In this document: positions 27,703 through 36,963 of the stretch, one piece after another | Layout of the letters: every line of letters starts with the position of its first letter | How positions within the stretch are numbered: the stretch's first letter is position 1 | Source: Fuerstiella sp. | GTDB taxonomy: Bacteria > Planctomycetota > Planctomycetia > Planctomycetales > Planctomycetaceae | Reading direction: 5' to 3' | Assembly (NCBI GenBank): GCA_022447225.1 | Contig: JAKVAZ010000001.1 | Span: forward strand, 124,001 to 188,000 | Length of the DNA stretch: 64,000 nt | Program-made: the position numbers and the translations under genes | Notes under the pieces: generated by a model | Told to the model about the DNA's origin: nothing | Databases searched by the model: none | Seen by the model: the letters and a program-made list of their open reading frames with translations, nothing else

Positions 27703-28950
27703 ATGCTTCGTCCTGTCACTCTTCCGTTGTTCATTGTCTGTTTTGTTTGCGGCAGCCTGCCGCTTTCGGCGGCTGATATGTTCTGGACAGGAATGCTGGG
27801 ACCGAACCGTGACGGATGGGTAAGTTACTTTCAGCCTCCCGAACAATGGCCGAAAGAACTCCGGACACAGTGGCGTGTGGAAGTGGGAACCGGGTACGGG
27901 TCACCACTGGTCGTCGGTGACCGTGTGTTTCAGCACGGTCGACAGGGACAGGACGAAGTTGTCAGGTGCCTGGACCTCCACAGCGGCAGTGTGATCTGGC
28001 AGAAAAGTCACGTGGTTCCGTTTGAGATCGGCGGTGGTGCGGAAAAACACGGGAAGGGACCGAAATCATCTCCCGTTTTTGTAAATGGTCGCCTGTTCAC
28101 GATGAGCATCACCGGGCAGCTTTCAGCCAGGGACGGTACGACCGGAAACCTGTTGTGGCGCCGAGACTACGACGCGCGATTCGGCAAGAGCTGCCCGTAC
28201 TGGGGTGCGGCCACGTCACCGATCGCAGACCGCGAGCACATTTTCGTTCATTTTGGAACGGATGAGCAGGGAGCACTGGTCGCTCTGAGTCAGGAAACCG
28301 GTGAAGAGTCCTGGACGCAGGGCAGTGATGGAGCGTCCTATTCTTCTCCCCTGGTGGTGGACCTCGACGGCGTTCGCCAGATTGTCGAATGGAATCACCA
28401 GTCCCTTGTGGGAGTCGATTGCCGCACCGGTCATCTGCTTTGGGAATATGAGTTTCCGCATGAAGGAAGTAATCAGAACATGCCCACGCCCGTTGTTTAT
28501 GGCGGTCATATTCTGCTCGGAGCAGAAAACCGCGGACTGCACAGCCTGGAACCTCAGCAGAAAAACGGTCAGTGGACAGTCGAAAACAGATGGTCGCAGA
28601 ACAAAATAGCGCTGGATATGAGCACAGCGGTGATCAATGGAGATCTGTTGTACGGGTTTTCTCACTATGGAAAGGGAAGACTGTTCTGTGTCAATGCGGG
28701 GACGGGTGAAATCCTTTGGCAGGGACCGGGCAGGTCCGGTGAGAATGCCACCTTTTTATCGCTGCCGGGACATGTTGCAGCTTTGACGGACAATGGAAAG
28801 CTGCAGATCATTACTGCGGACGGCGGGAAATCGGCAATCGCGGCGTCGTGGTCCGTTGCCGACGATCGAACGTGGGCTCCACCGGTTATGCTGCCGAACG
28901 GAATTCTTGTGAAGGATCACGATACACTTACGCGCTGGTCGTTCGACTGA
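27703..28950 (+). CDS. Exported PQQ-binding-like beta-propeller repeat protein
   Basis: From ATG 27703 the protein has 415 residues. An in-frame ATG at 27685 is possible, but GGAA at 27691-27694 is well spaced for the later start. The signal peptide LRPVTLPLFIVCFVCGSLPL leads into WTGMLGPNRDGWVSYFQPPEQWP, the family's N-terminal pattern. Blades are visible in VRCLDLHSGSVIWQKS, LSARDGTTGNLLWRRD, LVALSQETGEESWTQG and VDCRTGHLLWEYEF. It is related to the gene at 23810 but clearly divergent. It acts in the periplasm; no catalytic signature was seen. Confidence 0.87.
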   Translation: MLRPVTLPLFIVCFVCGSLPLSAADMFWTGMLGPNRDGWVSYFQPPEQWPKELRTQWRVEVGTGYGSPLVVGDRVFQHGRQGQDEVVRCLDLHSGSVIWQKSHVVPFEIGGGAEKHGKGPKSSPVFVNGRLFTMSITGQLSARDGTTGNLLWRRDYDARFGKSCPYWGAATSPIADREHIFVHFGTDEQGALVALSQETGEESWTQGSDGASYSSPLVVDLDGVRQIVEWNHQSLVGVDCRTGHLLWEYEFPHEGSNQNMPTPVVYGGHILLGAENRGLHSLEPQQKNGQWTVENRWSQNKIALDMSTAVINGDLLYGFSHYGKGRLFCVNAGTGEILWQGPGRSGENATFLSLPGHVAALTDNGKLQIITADGGKSAIAASWSVADDRTWAPPVMLPNGILVKDHDTLTRWSFD

Positions 28951-28998
28951 CAGAACCAGCGTCGTATTTTTTCCGTCCGGTGCAGCGCAGAGGCACTG

Positions 28999-29574
28999 CT
29001 AACTGTGCATCCGTGGCAGGTCACTGCCATCTGCAATAATGACGGCCTCCTGGCCGGCCAGTTCATCAAGCCGCTGGCGAATCTCTTCCGTATGGCCGTA
29101 GGATTGAGCAAGTTGCACATAAGTTGCGTGGTGTCGAGCCTCGGATTCACACAGGTCGCGATAGAAACGACTTAATTCGCGGTCATCAATATGATCTCGC
29201 AACAGCATGAATCGTTCACAGCTGCGGGCCTCGATCAGTCCGGCAATCAGCAGTCGGTCGATGGCTTTCTGAGGTTCCTGGCGGCGAACGAGTGCTTTGA
29301 GACGGCGTCCGTAGGGTCCAGGTCTGAGTTTCCGAAATTTGATTGAACGCGCGTTGAGAATTGCCAGCACAAGATGAAAGTGTTCCAGTTCCTCATTGAT
29401 GATTGCTGTCATCTGACGGCAAAGTTCCTGATTCTCCACATAGTTAAACATCAGATCCATCGCTGCTGCTGCTGCTTTTTGCTCGCAGTGAGCGTGATCG
29501 ATCAGGATCTCGTTCAGGTGGTTATCCACCTGAACCAGCCAGTGCTCGGAAGATGTCGATTGAAGATGCAGCAT
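28999..29574 (-). CDS. miaE: tRNA-(ms2io6A37) hydroxylase
   Basis: MiaE hydroxylates the isopentenyl group of ms2i6A37 in tRNAs reading UNN codons, using a diiron centre and O2. The 191-residue protein has the ferritin-like helical pattern with diiron ligands in DHAHCEQKAAAAAM, INEELEHFHLV, GLIEARSCERF and ESEARHHATYV. The length fits the family. It is encoded convergently to the PQQ-like gene (48-bp gap) and stands 48 bp downstream of the two-helix membrane protein gene on the same strand. Confidence 0.93.
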   Translation of the reverse strand: MLHLQSTSSEHWLVQVDNHLNEILIDHAHCEQKAAAAAMDLMFNYVENQELCRQMTAIINEELEHFHLVLAILNARSIKFRKLRPGPYGRRLKALVRRQEPQKAIDRLLIAGLIEARSCERFMLLRDHIDDRELSRFYRDLCESEARHHATYVQLAQSYGHTEEIRQRLDELAGQEAVIIADGSDLPRMHS

Positions 29575-29622
29575 CGCAGATACAGTACCGGTTCACCGGG
29601 TACAGCAGTCAGTGTATGAACT

Positions 29623-30381
29623 TTACACGTCTTTCTTTCCGGTGGAACTTCGCGGAATGTTGACGACATCCTTTTGATCATCTGTCCAGGCGTCGAGCTG
29701 TACAATTTTCTGCCAGATCTTGCGACTGAGTCCCGTTGTCAGAGTTTCAATGTCGTTGACGGCCGCGACCACCACGGTATCCGGAAGACTTTGAGCATAC
29801 AGTGCTGCCAGTTTACCGACGATCGACAGCATTTCGGAGCAATAATCAAGATACCTCGTCAGCTGAAACGCAGTCATTGTGCGTTTCGGCGAGGACTCAG
29901 TGGTCCGACCGGCAGCACCGATGACGCGTGAGGCGTCCTTTGTCAGCTGGTGCATATCGATGACGTGTGCGATCGCCCGTAACTCATGCAGCACCCGCTG
30001 CGCACGTGTCCGCTTGATTCTTGCCTCAATACCCACAAGAAAAAAAATCGCAGCACCTGCCAGCAGAAATTCATTGGTTACTGATTCGACCAGTCCTGCC
30101 AGTACGGATGGTGTCAGCTGTTCACCCTGTAAATCACCTAAAACGGTTGTGGCCGTAAAAGCAATCGCCGTACACAGCACAATCAAAAACAAAACGACTG
30201 TGATGCGAGTCGGATAATGGGGACGCGAAATCCAGATCACCCGCTCACGGGTTTCTCCGGCAGCTGCCAGCAGTTCATCAGCGACCCCTCCCAGGCCGGA
30301 ACCCGGAAATCGCTCGTGAATTCGCCTGCTCAGCTGTTTGAGTGTTTCAATTGCGCAATCAGCATCCAACTGGCGGTACAT
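29623..30381 (-). CDS. Two-helix membrane protein of unknown function
   Basis: The 252-residue protein has two hydrophobic segments, about 59-81 (ITVVLFLIVLCTAIAFTATT) and 104-121 (LLAGAAIFFLVGIEARI), between an N-terminal cytoplasmic-looking part and a long basic, helical C-terminal half. The second helix is followed by a basic stretch (ARIKRTRAQRV), placing the C-terminus inside by the positive-inside rule. No family is recognised. Its ATG lies one base after the stop codon of the upstream pseudokinase gene, so the two are almost certainly cotranslated and may act together. Confidence 0.8.
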   Translation of the reverse strand: MYRQLDADCAIETLKQLSRRIHERFPGSGLGGVADELLAAAGETRERVIWISRPHYPTRITVVLFLIVLCTAIAFTATTVLGDLQGEQLTPSVLAGLVESVTNEFLLAGAAIFFLVGIEARIKRTRAQRVLHELRAIAHVIDMHQLTKDASRVIGAAGRTTESSPKRTMTAFQLTRYLDYCSEMLSIVGKLAALYAQSLPDTVVVAAVNDIETLTTGLSRKIWQKIVQLDAWTDDQKDVVNIPRSSTGKKDV

Positions 30382-30382
30382 G

Positions 30383-32647
30383 TTACTTTGTGTCGCTTCC
30401 TGTGATTTCAGGGCCAGGCAGCAAATCCGGCAACGACGTTACGTCGACTCCTGGCAGCCGCTGCCCGCGTTTGGGACCATCGTAGTCAGTCAGTCTCGCT
30501 GTACGGAACGACGTGTCACTCGCGGGGGATGAATCAAATTCGGGCTGCGCCATCAAAAGTGACTCTTGCAGTATCTGTGAATCGGAAAGGGCCACAGTTT
30601 GTTTCAAAGAGCGATCGAACCATACGACTGGACGGGTGGCTGGCAACACGATCACCGGATTGGCACCTCCCGGCATTCGGAAAGCCACTGAAATATCCTG
30701 CGGTGACCACTGTGTGGCTGTGGAAGCCAGCCTGATCAGCGCCTGAGTGGGTGTCAGGACGGACTCACCGCAGGTGATGTCAACCTGCAGCGGAGACTGG
30801 TCTTCGCCGCATTTAATATCCGCAAAGCTGCTGCCACCCAGCTGAGTGACCTTTGTCATGTTAAGCCGGGCGTGCTGATGACCGACGGAGTTACAGCGCC
30901 ACGCTGTTTCAGCAGCACGGAACAGAACATTACGAAACGCAAAATTTCCAGGGGCACCTACCGTGCGGATTCCGTAGCGACCTGAAAGAAAAACCGTGTT
31001 CGTCACCCGGACAATGCTGGAACCGTGATTAAGTGGCGTCCAGCGAAGTCCGGTGCTCTGGTTCCCGCTATCGCTGTTCACAATTGTTCGACTGAGTTCC
31101 AGGACCTGACAATGGAGATCCAGAAGTGGTTGAACAGCTTCGATCGGATCGTGTTCAAACTGAACCTGCAGACCTGTCAAATGCAGTTGATCAGCCGAAA
31201 TCTTCCATGAAGAGTGTTGAGGTACCTCCACAATTGCAGGATTATCCTCCGAACAGCGAATTCGAATCGTGCCGGGTTGTTGCAGTGTTCGCGCTGCATA
31301 TCTCTGACCCCCGATTAGCTCGATCACTCCACCGGCTGTTGGCTCTGGAAGTGTCGTGTTCTTTGACCGCGGGCTCTGAACCTGCTGATCCTTTTTCGTG
31401 TTTTCAGTCAACACCCTGTCTGGTATGTGGGCAACGGGAGTCCGACGCAGATTGAGTGGCAGCGGGACCAGGCTGCTGCTTAATCCAGCCATTACGCAGC
31501 CGGTTACCGCTGCAACTGCCCAGCCTCGTTTGATCATCCGTCGTCGATTGAGGGTTGGTTTCGGAGCCGTCAGCAGACGACTGCGGTCGGGCATTCGCCG
31601 CAGTAAATTATGCGTCGCCGAATTCTCCGTGTGTGGCAGCACATTCCACTGATTGAGTGCGGCTTCGATCGTTTGAGGACGCAGTTCGGGCCGACGACGT
31701 GTGAACAGCTGCAGTTGACAGGCAAGTTCATCAGGACAGTCCGGGACCCAGCGGCGAACATCTTCCACGTCACGTTCACGGCACTGCATCAGAAATACGA
31801 CGGGATCCGCTGAGATAAACGTTGGCCGTGCGGTCAACAGTTGCCAGAGTACCGTCCCCAGAGAATACAAATCGCTCACGGCATCGCCCTGTCGGCCGCT
31901 GTCAACCAGTTCGGGAGCACTGTGCCGAATATCACGTAGTCGAAGATCAGCTCGAAAACCAACCGACGGCTTTAACCACCTTGCCGTGAACGGGTCCACC
32001 AACACGGGTTGACCGTCCGGCTGAAGTCGCACATTACGCAGTGAAATATCACCATGATTGAGTTCTTTCAGTTGCATCCGGTGAAGTCCGTCCAGCAACG
32101 TGCGGCCGATCTCCACTACAACCTGCCATGGTAACCGCCCACCACGAATCAATAATTCATCCAGCTGCCATCCGGGCACAAACGGACTAACCACCCAGCC
32201 GCAATCAGTGTTTTCTTCAGAAAGAAACTCTCGCGGTAAACAGATCGACTCCGGAATAAACGAACGTGCTTCGATTGCGGCCTTCACTTCAGCCCGAGCC
32301 CGAGCCAGCAGGTGCTCCGCTGCCGGTCGATCGGCAGCTGCCAGACGGCTCAGCACAACCAGCCGGCTCCGGTCTAAGGTCTCCGCCAGCCATGTTCTTT
32401 GTCCAATTGGCTCTCTGAGTCGATACGCTCCCTGTTGTATGAGATGTTGATCTTCGGACTGTAACACTGCGGCCTGCCACGGTGTCAGCAATCGATGGGC
32501 GACCAGGACATCCAGCCAGCACGAATCAAACCCTGGCAGACCGCCGGTCAAACGCCGAACTTCCGGTTCGCACGAAATGAGCTGCTCAGCGGTGCAGATC
32601 TGCAACTCCGTCACTGACTTTCTGAGGTTTTCCGACGGCGAAAGCAT
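30383..32647 (-). CDS. Membrane serine/threonine pseudokinase with a beta-helix-like extracytoplasmic domain
   Basis: The 754-residue protein has an N-terminal planctomycete kinase leader (LLTPWQAAVLQS, 54-65) and a degenerate kinase domain at about 70-335. The catalytic-loop Asp is kept (HGDISLRN, 198-205), as are APE (244-246) and the DLYSLGTVLWQLL helix. The beta-3 lysine position is Ser (VVLSRL, 97-102) and DFG reads DPF at 218-220. A transmembrane helix lies near 375-397. Beyond about 430, short beta repeats (IRIRCSEDNPAIVEV, LHLTGLQVQFEH, VRVTNTVFLSGRYGIRTV) resemble a parallel beta-helix. The ATG has AAGGTGAG eight bases upstream. A signalling scaffold with an outside sensor is inferred; catalytic activity is doubtful. 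Confidence 0.82.
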   Translation of the reverse strand: MLSPSENLRKSVTELQICTAEQLISCEPEVRRLTGGLPGFDSCWLDVLVAHRLLTPWQAAVLQSEDQHLIQQGAYRLREPIGQRTWLAETLDRSRLVVLSRLAAADRPAAEHLLARARAEVKAAIEARSFIPESICLPREFLSEENTDCGWVVSPFVPGWQLDELLIRGGRLPWQVVVEIGRTLLDGLHRMQLKELNHGDISLRNVRLQPDGQPVLVDPFTARWLKPSVGFRADLRLRDIRHSAPELVDSGRQGDAVSDLYSLGTVLWQLLTARPTFISADPVVFLMQCRERDVEDVRRWVPDCPDELACQLQLFTRRRPELRPQTIEAALNQWNVLPHTENSATHNLLRRMPDRSRLLTAPKPTLNRRRMIKRGWAVAAVTGCVMAGLSSSLVPLPLNLRRTPVAHIPDRVLTENTKKDQQVQSPRSKNTTLPEPTAGGVIELIGGQRYAARTLQQPGTIRIRCSEDNPAIVEVPQHSSWKISADQLHLTGLQVQFEHDPIEAVQPLLDLHCQVLELSRTIVNSDSGNQSTGLRWTPLNHGSSIVRVTNTVFLSGRYGIRTVGAPGNFAFRNVLFRAAETAWRCNSVGHQHARLNMTKVTQLGGSSFADIKCGEDQSPLQVDITCGESVLTPTQALIRLASTATQWSPQDISVAFRMPGGANPVIVLPATRPVVWFDRSLKQTVALSDSQILQESLLMAQPEFDSSPASDTSFRTARLTDYDGPKRGQRLPGVDVTSLPDLLPGPEITGSDTK

Positions 32648-33118
32648 CCGTGCTCACCTTATTTCATAGCGGAAAATAAGCGATTCCGCATCGTTTCGTT
32701 ATCATCCTGGATATCGCCGGTTCAGGCAATATCCGCCGGGTTGATCCCTGGTTTGTGCCAACAAACAAATGCCGCTTCCCGCCTGTTGTGTGTTGGGGGG
32801 CTGAAACGGCCTGTGTCCGATATCAGTGATGTGCCTCAATCATTTCAGTCCGATTCAACGTCCATTGATGTCTGGTGACCTTCGGTTTCCGCCCTGCTCC
32901 GTTCAAATTTGCCGGTAGCGGTCCTCAACCGTACAATTTAGGGTCCCGTATAAACAATTGAGACGCTGAGATTGGGGCCGGGAACCGGAATTTGTTCCTG
33001 CCGACGATGCCGGATTACCTATTTCCGATGAAGACCGGACTTGTTATTGACAACGTATACAATCTGTCCTGCCGTTCTTATGAAGTCTGTCGTAATATTA
33101 TGATGCATGGAGACAAAG
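32648..33118. other. Divergent intergenic region, no gene seen
   Basis: The 471-bp region separates the diverging pseudokinase and TPR genes. A TTGACA string at 33047-33052 has no matching -10 element at normal spacing. Nothing else could be supported. Confidence 0.5.
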
Positions 33119-34570
33119 ATGAGTGAACCGCATCCCATGCAAAAAGCTGCCCAGGAGTGGTACAGAAAGGGCACTGAGGCACTGCAAAAACAAAACTTTG
33201 ATTTTGCAGTAGAGTCCTTTGGCCGGGCTGTCAGCATGAAGCCGGACAACGTGCTGTATCGCCAGACGCGGCACGGCAGTCTGGAAAGAATGTACGAAGG
33301 AAATGGCAGCGGCGCACGGATGTCTTCAGTCAGACTCGTCAGCATCCGTGGACGGGTTAAGAAAAGCCGAATGAAAAAGGACTGGAAGGCGGTTGATCAG
33401 GCTGCTGAAGAAGGTTTATTTCTTAATCCATGGGATGCTCAACTGTTTGCCGATATTGGTGAAGCAGCCGTTCAGCGGGAATTTCAGGAAGTCGCTGAAT
33501 ATGCCTGGAAAAGGGCGGTCAAATTCGATCGTACAAATATTGCCTACAACGATGCACTGGGCAAGGTGCTCATGGAAGGCAATAAATTTTTGGAAGCTCG
33601 TGAGTGTTTTAAAAGGATTTGCGACGCTGATCCGACAAACGGAGCGGCACGATCGATGATGACCCAGTGCGACGCTCAGGCTGTCATGTATCGTGGCGGC
33701 TACGGGGACGCGGAGAGTACTCGTGATGTTGCCGCTCAGCCGGAAACCACAGTCAACGCCTATGACGAGGACCGTAAGGCGCGCAAAGCACAGCAGGCGA
33801 ACGCCGATGCTCCGGGAGAATCCAGTGAAGCAGACATGCGACATGCCATTCGAAAAGATCCCTCGAACCTTAACAACTATCTGCGTCTGGCCGAGTACTT
33901 TCGTGAACAGCGGCAGTTAACAAAATCCCTGGAACTCTACGACCAGGTGCTGGAAAAGTCACCTGGTAAAACAGAGGTACTGGAATTCAGGGAGGACGTT
34001 GAACTTGAAATCCTGAACGACAAACTGGCGGATGCCAGAAGCCTGTCGCGAATGCATCCTGATAAAACCCGTTTGAAAGAAAAAGCAGCGACCCTCAGCG
34101 CGAGTCTGATCGATCGTGAAATAGAGATTCTGGTACCTCGCATCGAACGACATCCTCAGGACATGAAAATGAAGTTCGATCTGGCCGATTTATTTCGCAG
34201 GACAAAACAATTTGTTAAGGCGATTCCTTTGTACCAGCAGGCAAGTGCCGACATTCGCCTTAAGGAAGATTCGCTGGTGTGGCTCGGAGAGTGTTTTGTT
34301 CGCAGCGGACAGGTTGCTCTCGGGATTCGACAATTTGATAAGGCACTTGAGTCACTCAATGCTGCTGACAAACCCGACCCGTTCAAGCTGGCGCACTACT
34401 GGCAGGGTCGTATCGCTGAAAAAACGGATCGCCATACTGATGCCGATCAACACTACACAGAAATTCTGAGTGTTGATTACGGGTATCGGGATGTTCAGAC
34501 ACGCCTTCAGAAGCTGCAGGGTGGTGGCAAAGAACTGACGTTCGATGACAATGACGGGGCAGACAACTGA
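33119..34570 (+). CDS. Tetratricopeptide repeat (TPR) protein
   Basis: The 483-residue protein is helical with TPR-type repeats: WYRKGTEALQKQNFDFAVESFGRAVSMKPDN at the start, DIGEAAVQREFQEVAEYAWKRAV, NYLRLAEYFREQRQLTKSLELYDQVLEKSP, and KFDLADLFRRTKQFVKAIPLYQQA. A low-complexity linker lies around residues 205-245. ATG 33119 is preferred over ATG 33107 because GGAG at 33109-33112 is then correctly spaced. There is no signal peptide. It likely scaffolds protein interactions in the cytoplasm. It is the first gene of a probable operon with the alpha/beta hydrolase and glycosyltransferase genes. Confidence 0.87.
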   Translation: MSEPHPMQKAAQEWYRKGTEALQKQNFDFAVESFGRAVSMKPDNVLYRQTRHGSLERMYEGNGSGARMSSVRLVSIRGRVKKSRMKKDWKAVDQAAEEGLFLNPWDAQLFADIGEAAVQREFQEVAEYAWKRAVKFDRTNIAYNDALGKVLMEGNKFLEARECFKRICDADPTNGAARSMMTQCDAQAVMYRGGYGDAESTRDVAAQPETTVNAYDEDRKARKAQQANADAPGESSEADMRHAIRKDPSNLNNYLRLAEYFREQRQLTKSLELYDQVLEKSPGKTEVLEFREDVELEILNDKLADARSLSRMHPDKTRLKEKAATLSASLIDREIEILVPRIERHPQDMKMKFDLADLFRRTKQFVKAIPLYQQASADIRLKEDSLVWLGECFVRSGQVALGIRQFDKALESLNAADKPDPFKLAHYWQGRIAEKTDRHTDADQHYTEILSVDYGYRDVQTRLQKLQGGGKELTFDDNDGADN

Positions 34571-34617
34571 GTTCACCGGATGTTTTGCCTGGTCAATACC
34601 TCGCGGTCAAGTCCCGG

Positions 34618-35706
34618 ATGACCGGACTGCGGGGGCTGGATACAGACGTGAATGAGTTTCATCGATCTTTCGCCGCCATCGACCGGACATTCCGGAAGAA
34701 TCTGTCATCGCCTGTCCTGCTGTCGGCTGTTTCCTCAGAAGTCACGCCGTTTGTTCCTGCTTTCGGACTGTGCGGAGGTCACCGACAAACCCTTTTGAGT
34801 GCATTTGTGACGGCATCGTCTGTTTTTCAAGGAACCCGACAGCACAGGGTTGCTGTTTCAGATGGTGACTTTGTTGTGCTGCATGATGATCGGCCGGATG
34901 ACTGGGTGTGCGGCCATCATGCGGTACTGTTGCTGCATGGATTGTCAGGATGCCACGGCAGTGGATACATGATGAGAATTGCATCCCGGCTGAATCGTCA
35001 GGGTGTCAGGTCCTTTCGGATGGATCATCGTGGTTGTGGTGCCGGGGAGGGTCTGGCCCGACACCCTTATCACGCCGGGCGGATCAACGACCTGCATTGT
35101 GCGGTTACCACCATCGAAAACCTGTGTCCCGGTTCTTCAATTTCGATTGTGGGTTTTTCACTGAGCGGCAATTTGCTGCTGCGGTACCTGGGTGACCGGA
35201 GTTTCGATCACTCCCGGAATCTTTTTCGAGCAGTCGCCGTCTCCCCCCCGATCGACCTGAAGCATTGCGTCAAACAGCTTGGTAATTCCGGGATCGGGCG
35301 GTCTTACGATTCATACTTTACCCGGCGATTGATCCGCCAGGTTTCCCGAGGGCGGCAATGGCGGGACAATCTTCCGCTGGCACAGGTGAAGCGACCGCCA
35401 CGACGGCTGTACGACTTTGATAATTTGTTCACTGCACCGGCGTCCGGATTCGAGTCGGCTGACGATTACTATAACTTCGCTTCTGCCGGACCCTACCTGG
35501 ACCGGATTAACTGCCCGACAACAATTCTGGCTGCAGAAGATGACCCTCTTGTCTCATCTGAACCCTTCAACCATCAGACATTGTCGCCTTCGGTGACCCT
35601 GTGTCTTACAAAACACGGTGGTCATCTCGGTTATCTTGGCCGCCGATGCGATGATCCCGACCGTCACTGGATGGACTGGCGAGTCATCGAATGGTTGCTC
35701 ACATGA
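34618..35706 (+). CDS. YheT-type alpha/beta hydrolase (COG0429)
   Basis: The 362-residue protein (ATG 34618; an in-frame TTG at 34585 would extend it) matches the YheT/EMB8 hydrolase group. It has PFVPAFGLCGGHRQTLLSAF near the N-terminus, then VLLLHGLSGCHGSGYM with the oxyanion-side HG, and the nucleophile Ser in VGFSLSGN. The acid is in AEDDPLV and the His in KHGGHLGYLG. Members hydrolyse short esters or act as lipid hydrolases. The stop codon overlaps the ATG of the next gene (ATGA at 35703-35706). Confidence 0.88.
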   Translation: MTGLRGLDTDVNEFHRSFAAIDRTFRKNLSSPVLLSAVSSEVTPFVPAFGLCGGHRQTLLSAFVTASSVFQGTRQHRVAVSDGDFVVLHDDRPDDWVCGHHAVLLLHGLSGCHGSGYMMRIASRLNRQGVRSFRMDHRGCGAGEGLARHPYHAGRINDLHCAVTTIENLCPGSSISIVGFSLSGNLLLRYLGDRSFDHSRNLFRAVAVSPPIDLKHCVKQLGNSGIGRSYDSYFTRRLIRQVSRGRQWRDNLPLAQVKRPPRRLYDFDNLFTAPASGFESADDYYNFASAGPYLDRINCPTTILAAEDDPLVSSEPFNHQTLSPSVTLCLTKHGGHLGYLGRRCDDPDRHWMDWRVIEWLLT

Positions 35707-36860
35707 GCCCGCATGTTGCCATCCTGTTCGAATACCCCACGCTCAGCGGGGGGGAACATTCCATGTTGACTGTGCTGCGGGAACTGCAGGGATCAGCCGG
35801 CATTCGGTTCACTGCTCTTGCCCCGTCAGAAGGACCGCTGGCGCAGCGTCTCAAAAGTCTCAATATTGCGATCAGTCCGTTTCACCTACGTTCTTCCGCA
35901 GGGATTCGGCGTGAAGCGCAGGATCTGTCAGCAGAACTAAGCTGTATCACCGGCGAACTCAGGCCGGATCTCCTGCATGCAAACAGTTTGTCGATGAGCC
36001 GATTATTAGGCCGCCTGCGTCATCTGCTGCCACAGATTCACTGCACAGGCCACATTCGCGACATCATGAAACTCAGCGCAGCAGCAGTCCGGGATCTGAA
36101 CAGACTGGACGGAATTGCCTGCGTTTCACGGGCGACATATGACTTTTACTGTTCTCTCGGACTGCAGACGGATCGTGCACAGGTCATCTATAATGGTGTG
36201 GACGACACACGATTTCGGAAACGCTCACTGGAAAATGCTCGCAGTCAACTGCTGCCGGGACTTCAGCCGTCGGATCGGGTTCTGCTCAACGTCGGTCAGA
36301 TTTGTCTGCGAAAAGGCCAACGGGATCTGGCTCAGGCCGTCACAAAGTGTCTGCAGACAAGTGCAGACATCCACCTGGTTCTGGTTGGCCGGCGGTACTC
36401 GGAAAAAGCAGAAAGTTTGGCGTATGAACAGGCAATTGCCGACGTGTTTGCATCCAGTGGGCGTCCACAGCATCTGCATCGTGCGGGGTATTGTGCGAAT
36501 GTGGAACAATGGATGAATGCAGCCGATCTACTGGTCCATTCTGCCAGGCAGGAACCGCTGGGGCGTGTCCTGCTGGAGGCCGCTGCCAGTGAACTTCCGA
36601 TTGTGGCAACCGATGTTGGTGGCACCCCCGAGATTCTGCAGAATCAGTATTCAGGTCGGTTGGTACCGGCTGGAGACATCGACGCGCTTAAACGGTCCAT
36701 TCTGCACGCACTGGATAATCCATTACAGGGACAGTCTTTTGCGGCCGTTGCACGGAATCGCGTTAAAGAAGTCTTCAGAATAAAGGGAGCGTGTACGGCC
36801 CTGTTTGAATTTTGGCAGAAAGCTCTGCACAGGCAGCAATTTCCCGGGGGAAAGGATTGA
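35703..36860 (+). CDS. Glycosyltransferase family 4 (GT-B fold)
   Basis: The 385-residue protein starts at ATG 35703, which overlaps the stop of the hydrolase gene. The N-terminal part (HVAILFEYPTLSGGEHSML) carries the GG nucleotide-sugar acceptor-side loop. The C-terminal Rossmann half includes VLLNVGQICLRKGQRDL, HLVLVGRRY and the donor-binding motif SARQEPLGRVLLEAAASELPIVATDVGGTPEIL, with the EPLGRVLLEA segment typical of GT4. It likely builds a surface glycan or lipid-linked sugar; donor and acceptor are unknown. It is coupled to the hydrolase gene, so both may act on the same lipid or glycan. Confidence 0.9.
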   Translation: MSPHVAILFEYPTLSGGEHSMLTVLRELQGSAGIRFTALAPSEGPLAQRLKSLNIAISPFHLRSSAGIRREAQDLSAELSCITGELRPDLLHANSLSMSRLLGRLRHLLPQIHCTGHIRDIMKLSAAAVRDLNRLDGIACVSRATYDFYCSLGLQTDRAQVIYNGVDDTRFRKRSLENARSQLLPGLQPSDRVLLNVGQICLRKGQRDLAQAVTKCLQTSADIHLVLVGRRYSEKAESLAYEQAIADVFASSGRPQHLHRAGYCANVEQWMNAADLLVHSARQEPLGRVLLEAAASELPIVATDVGGTPEILQNQYSGRLVPAGDIDALKRSILHALDNPLQGQSFAAVARNRVKEVFRIKGACTALFEFWQKALHRQQFPGGKD

Positions 36861-36963
36861 ACGTTTGTGTGCGTGACTGTTCCGCGCTGTACAACCGCCT
36901 TTCTGATTTGCGTTTCCGGTGTTAAAACCGTGAATTCTGCCATCAGCAAATTCCCCGGATACA

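Noticed and set aside
29522-29530. TTATCCACC, close to the classical DnaA box
   Set aside because: Single copy inside the miaE coding sequence, with no cluster or AT-rich element around it.
33047-33075. TTGACA as a possible -35 box for the TPR gene
   Set aside because: No -10-like hexamer at 16-18 bp spacing, and planctomycete promoter rules are uncertain.
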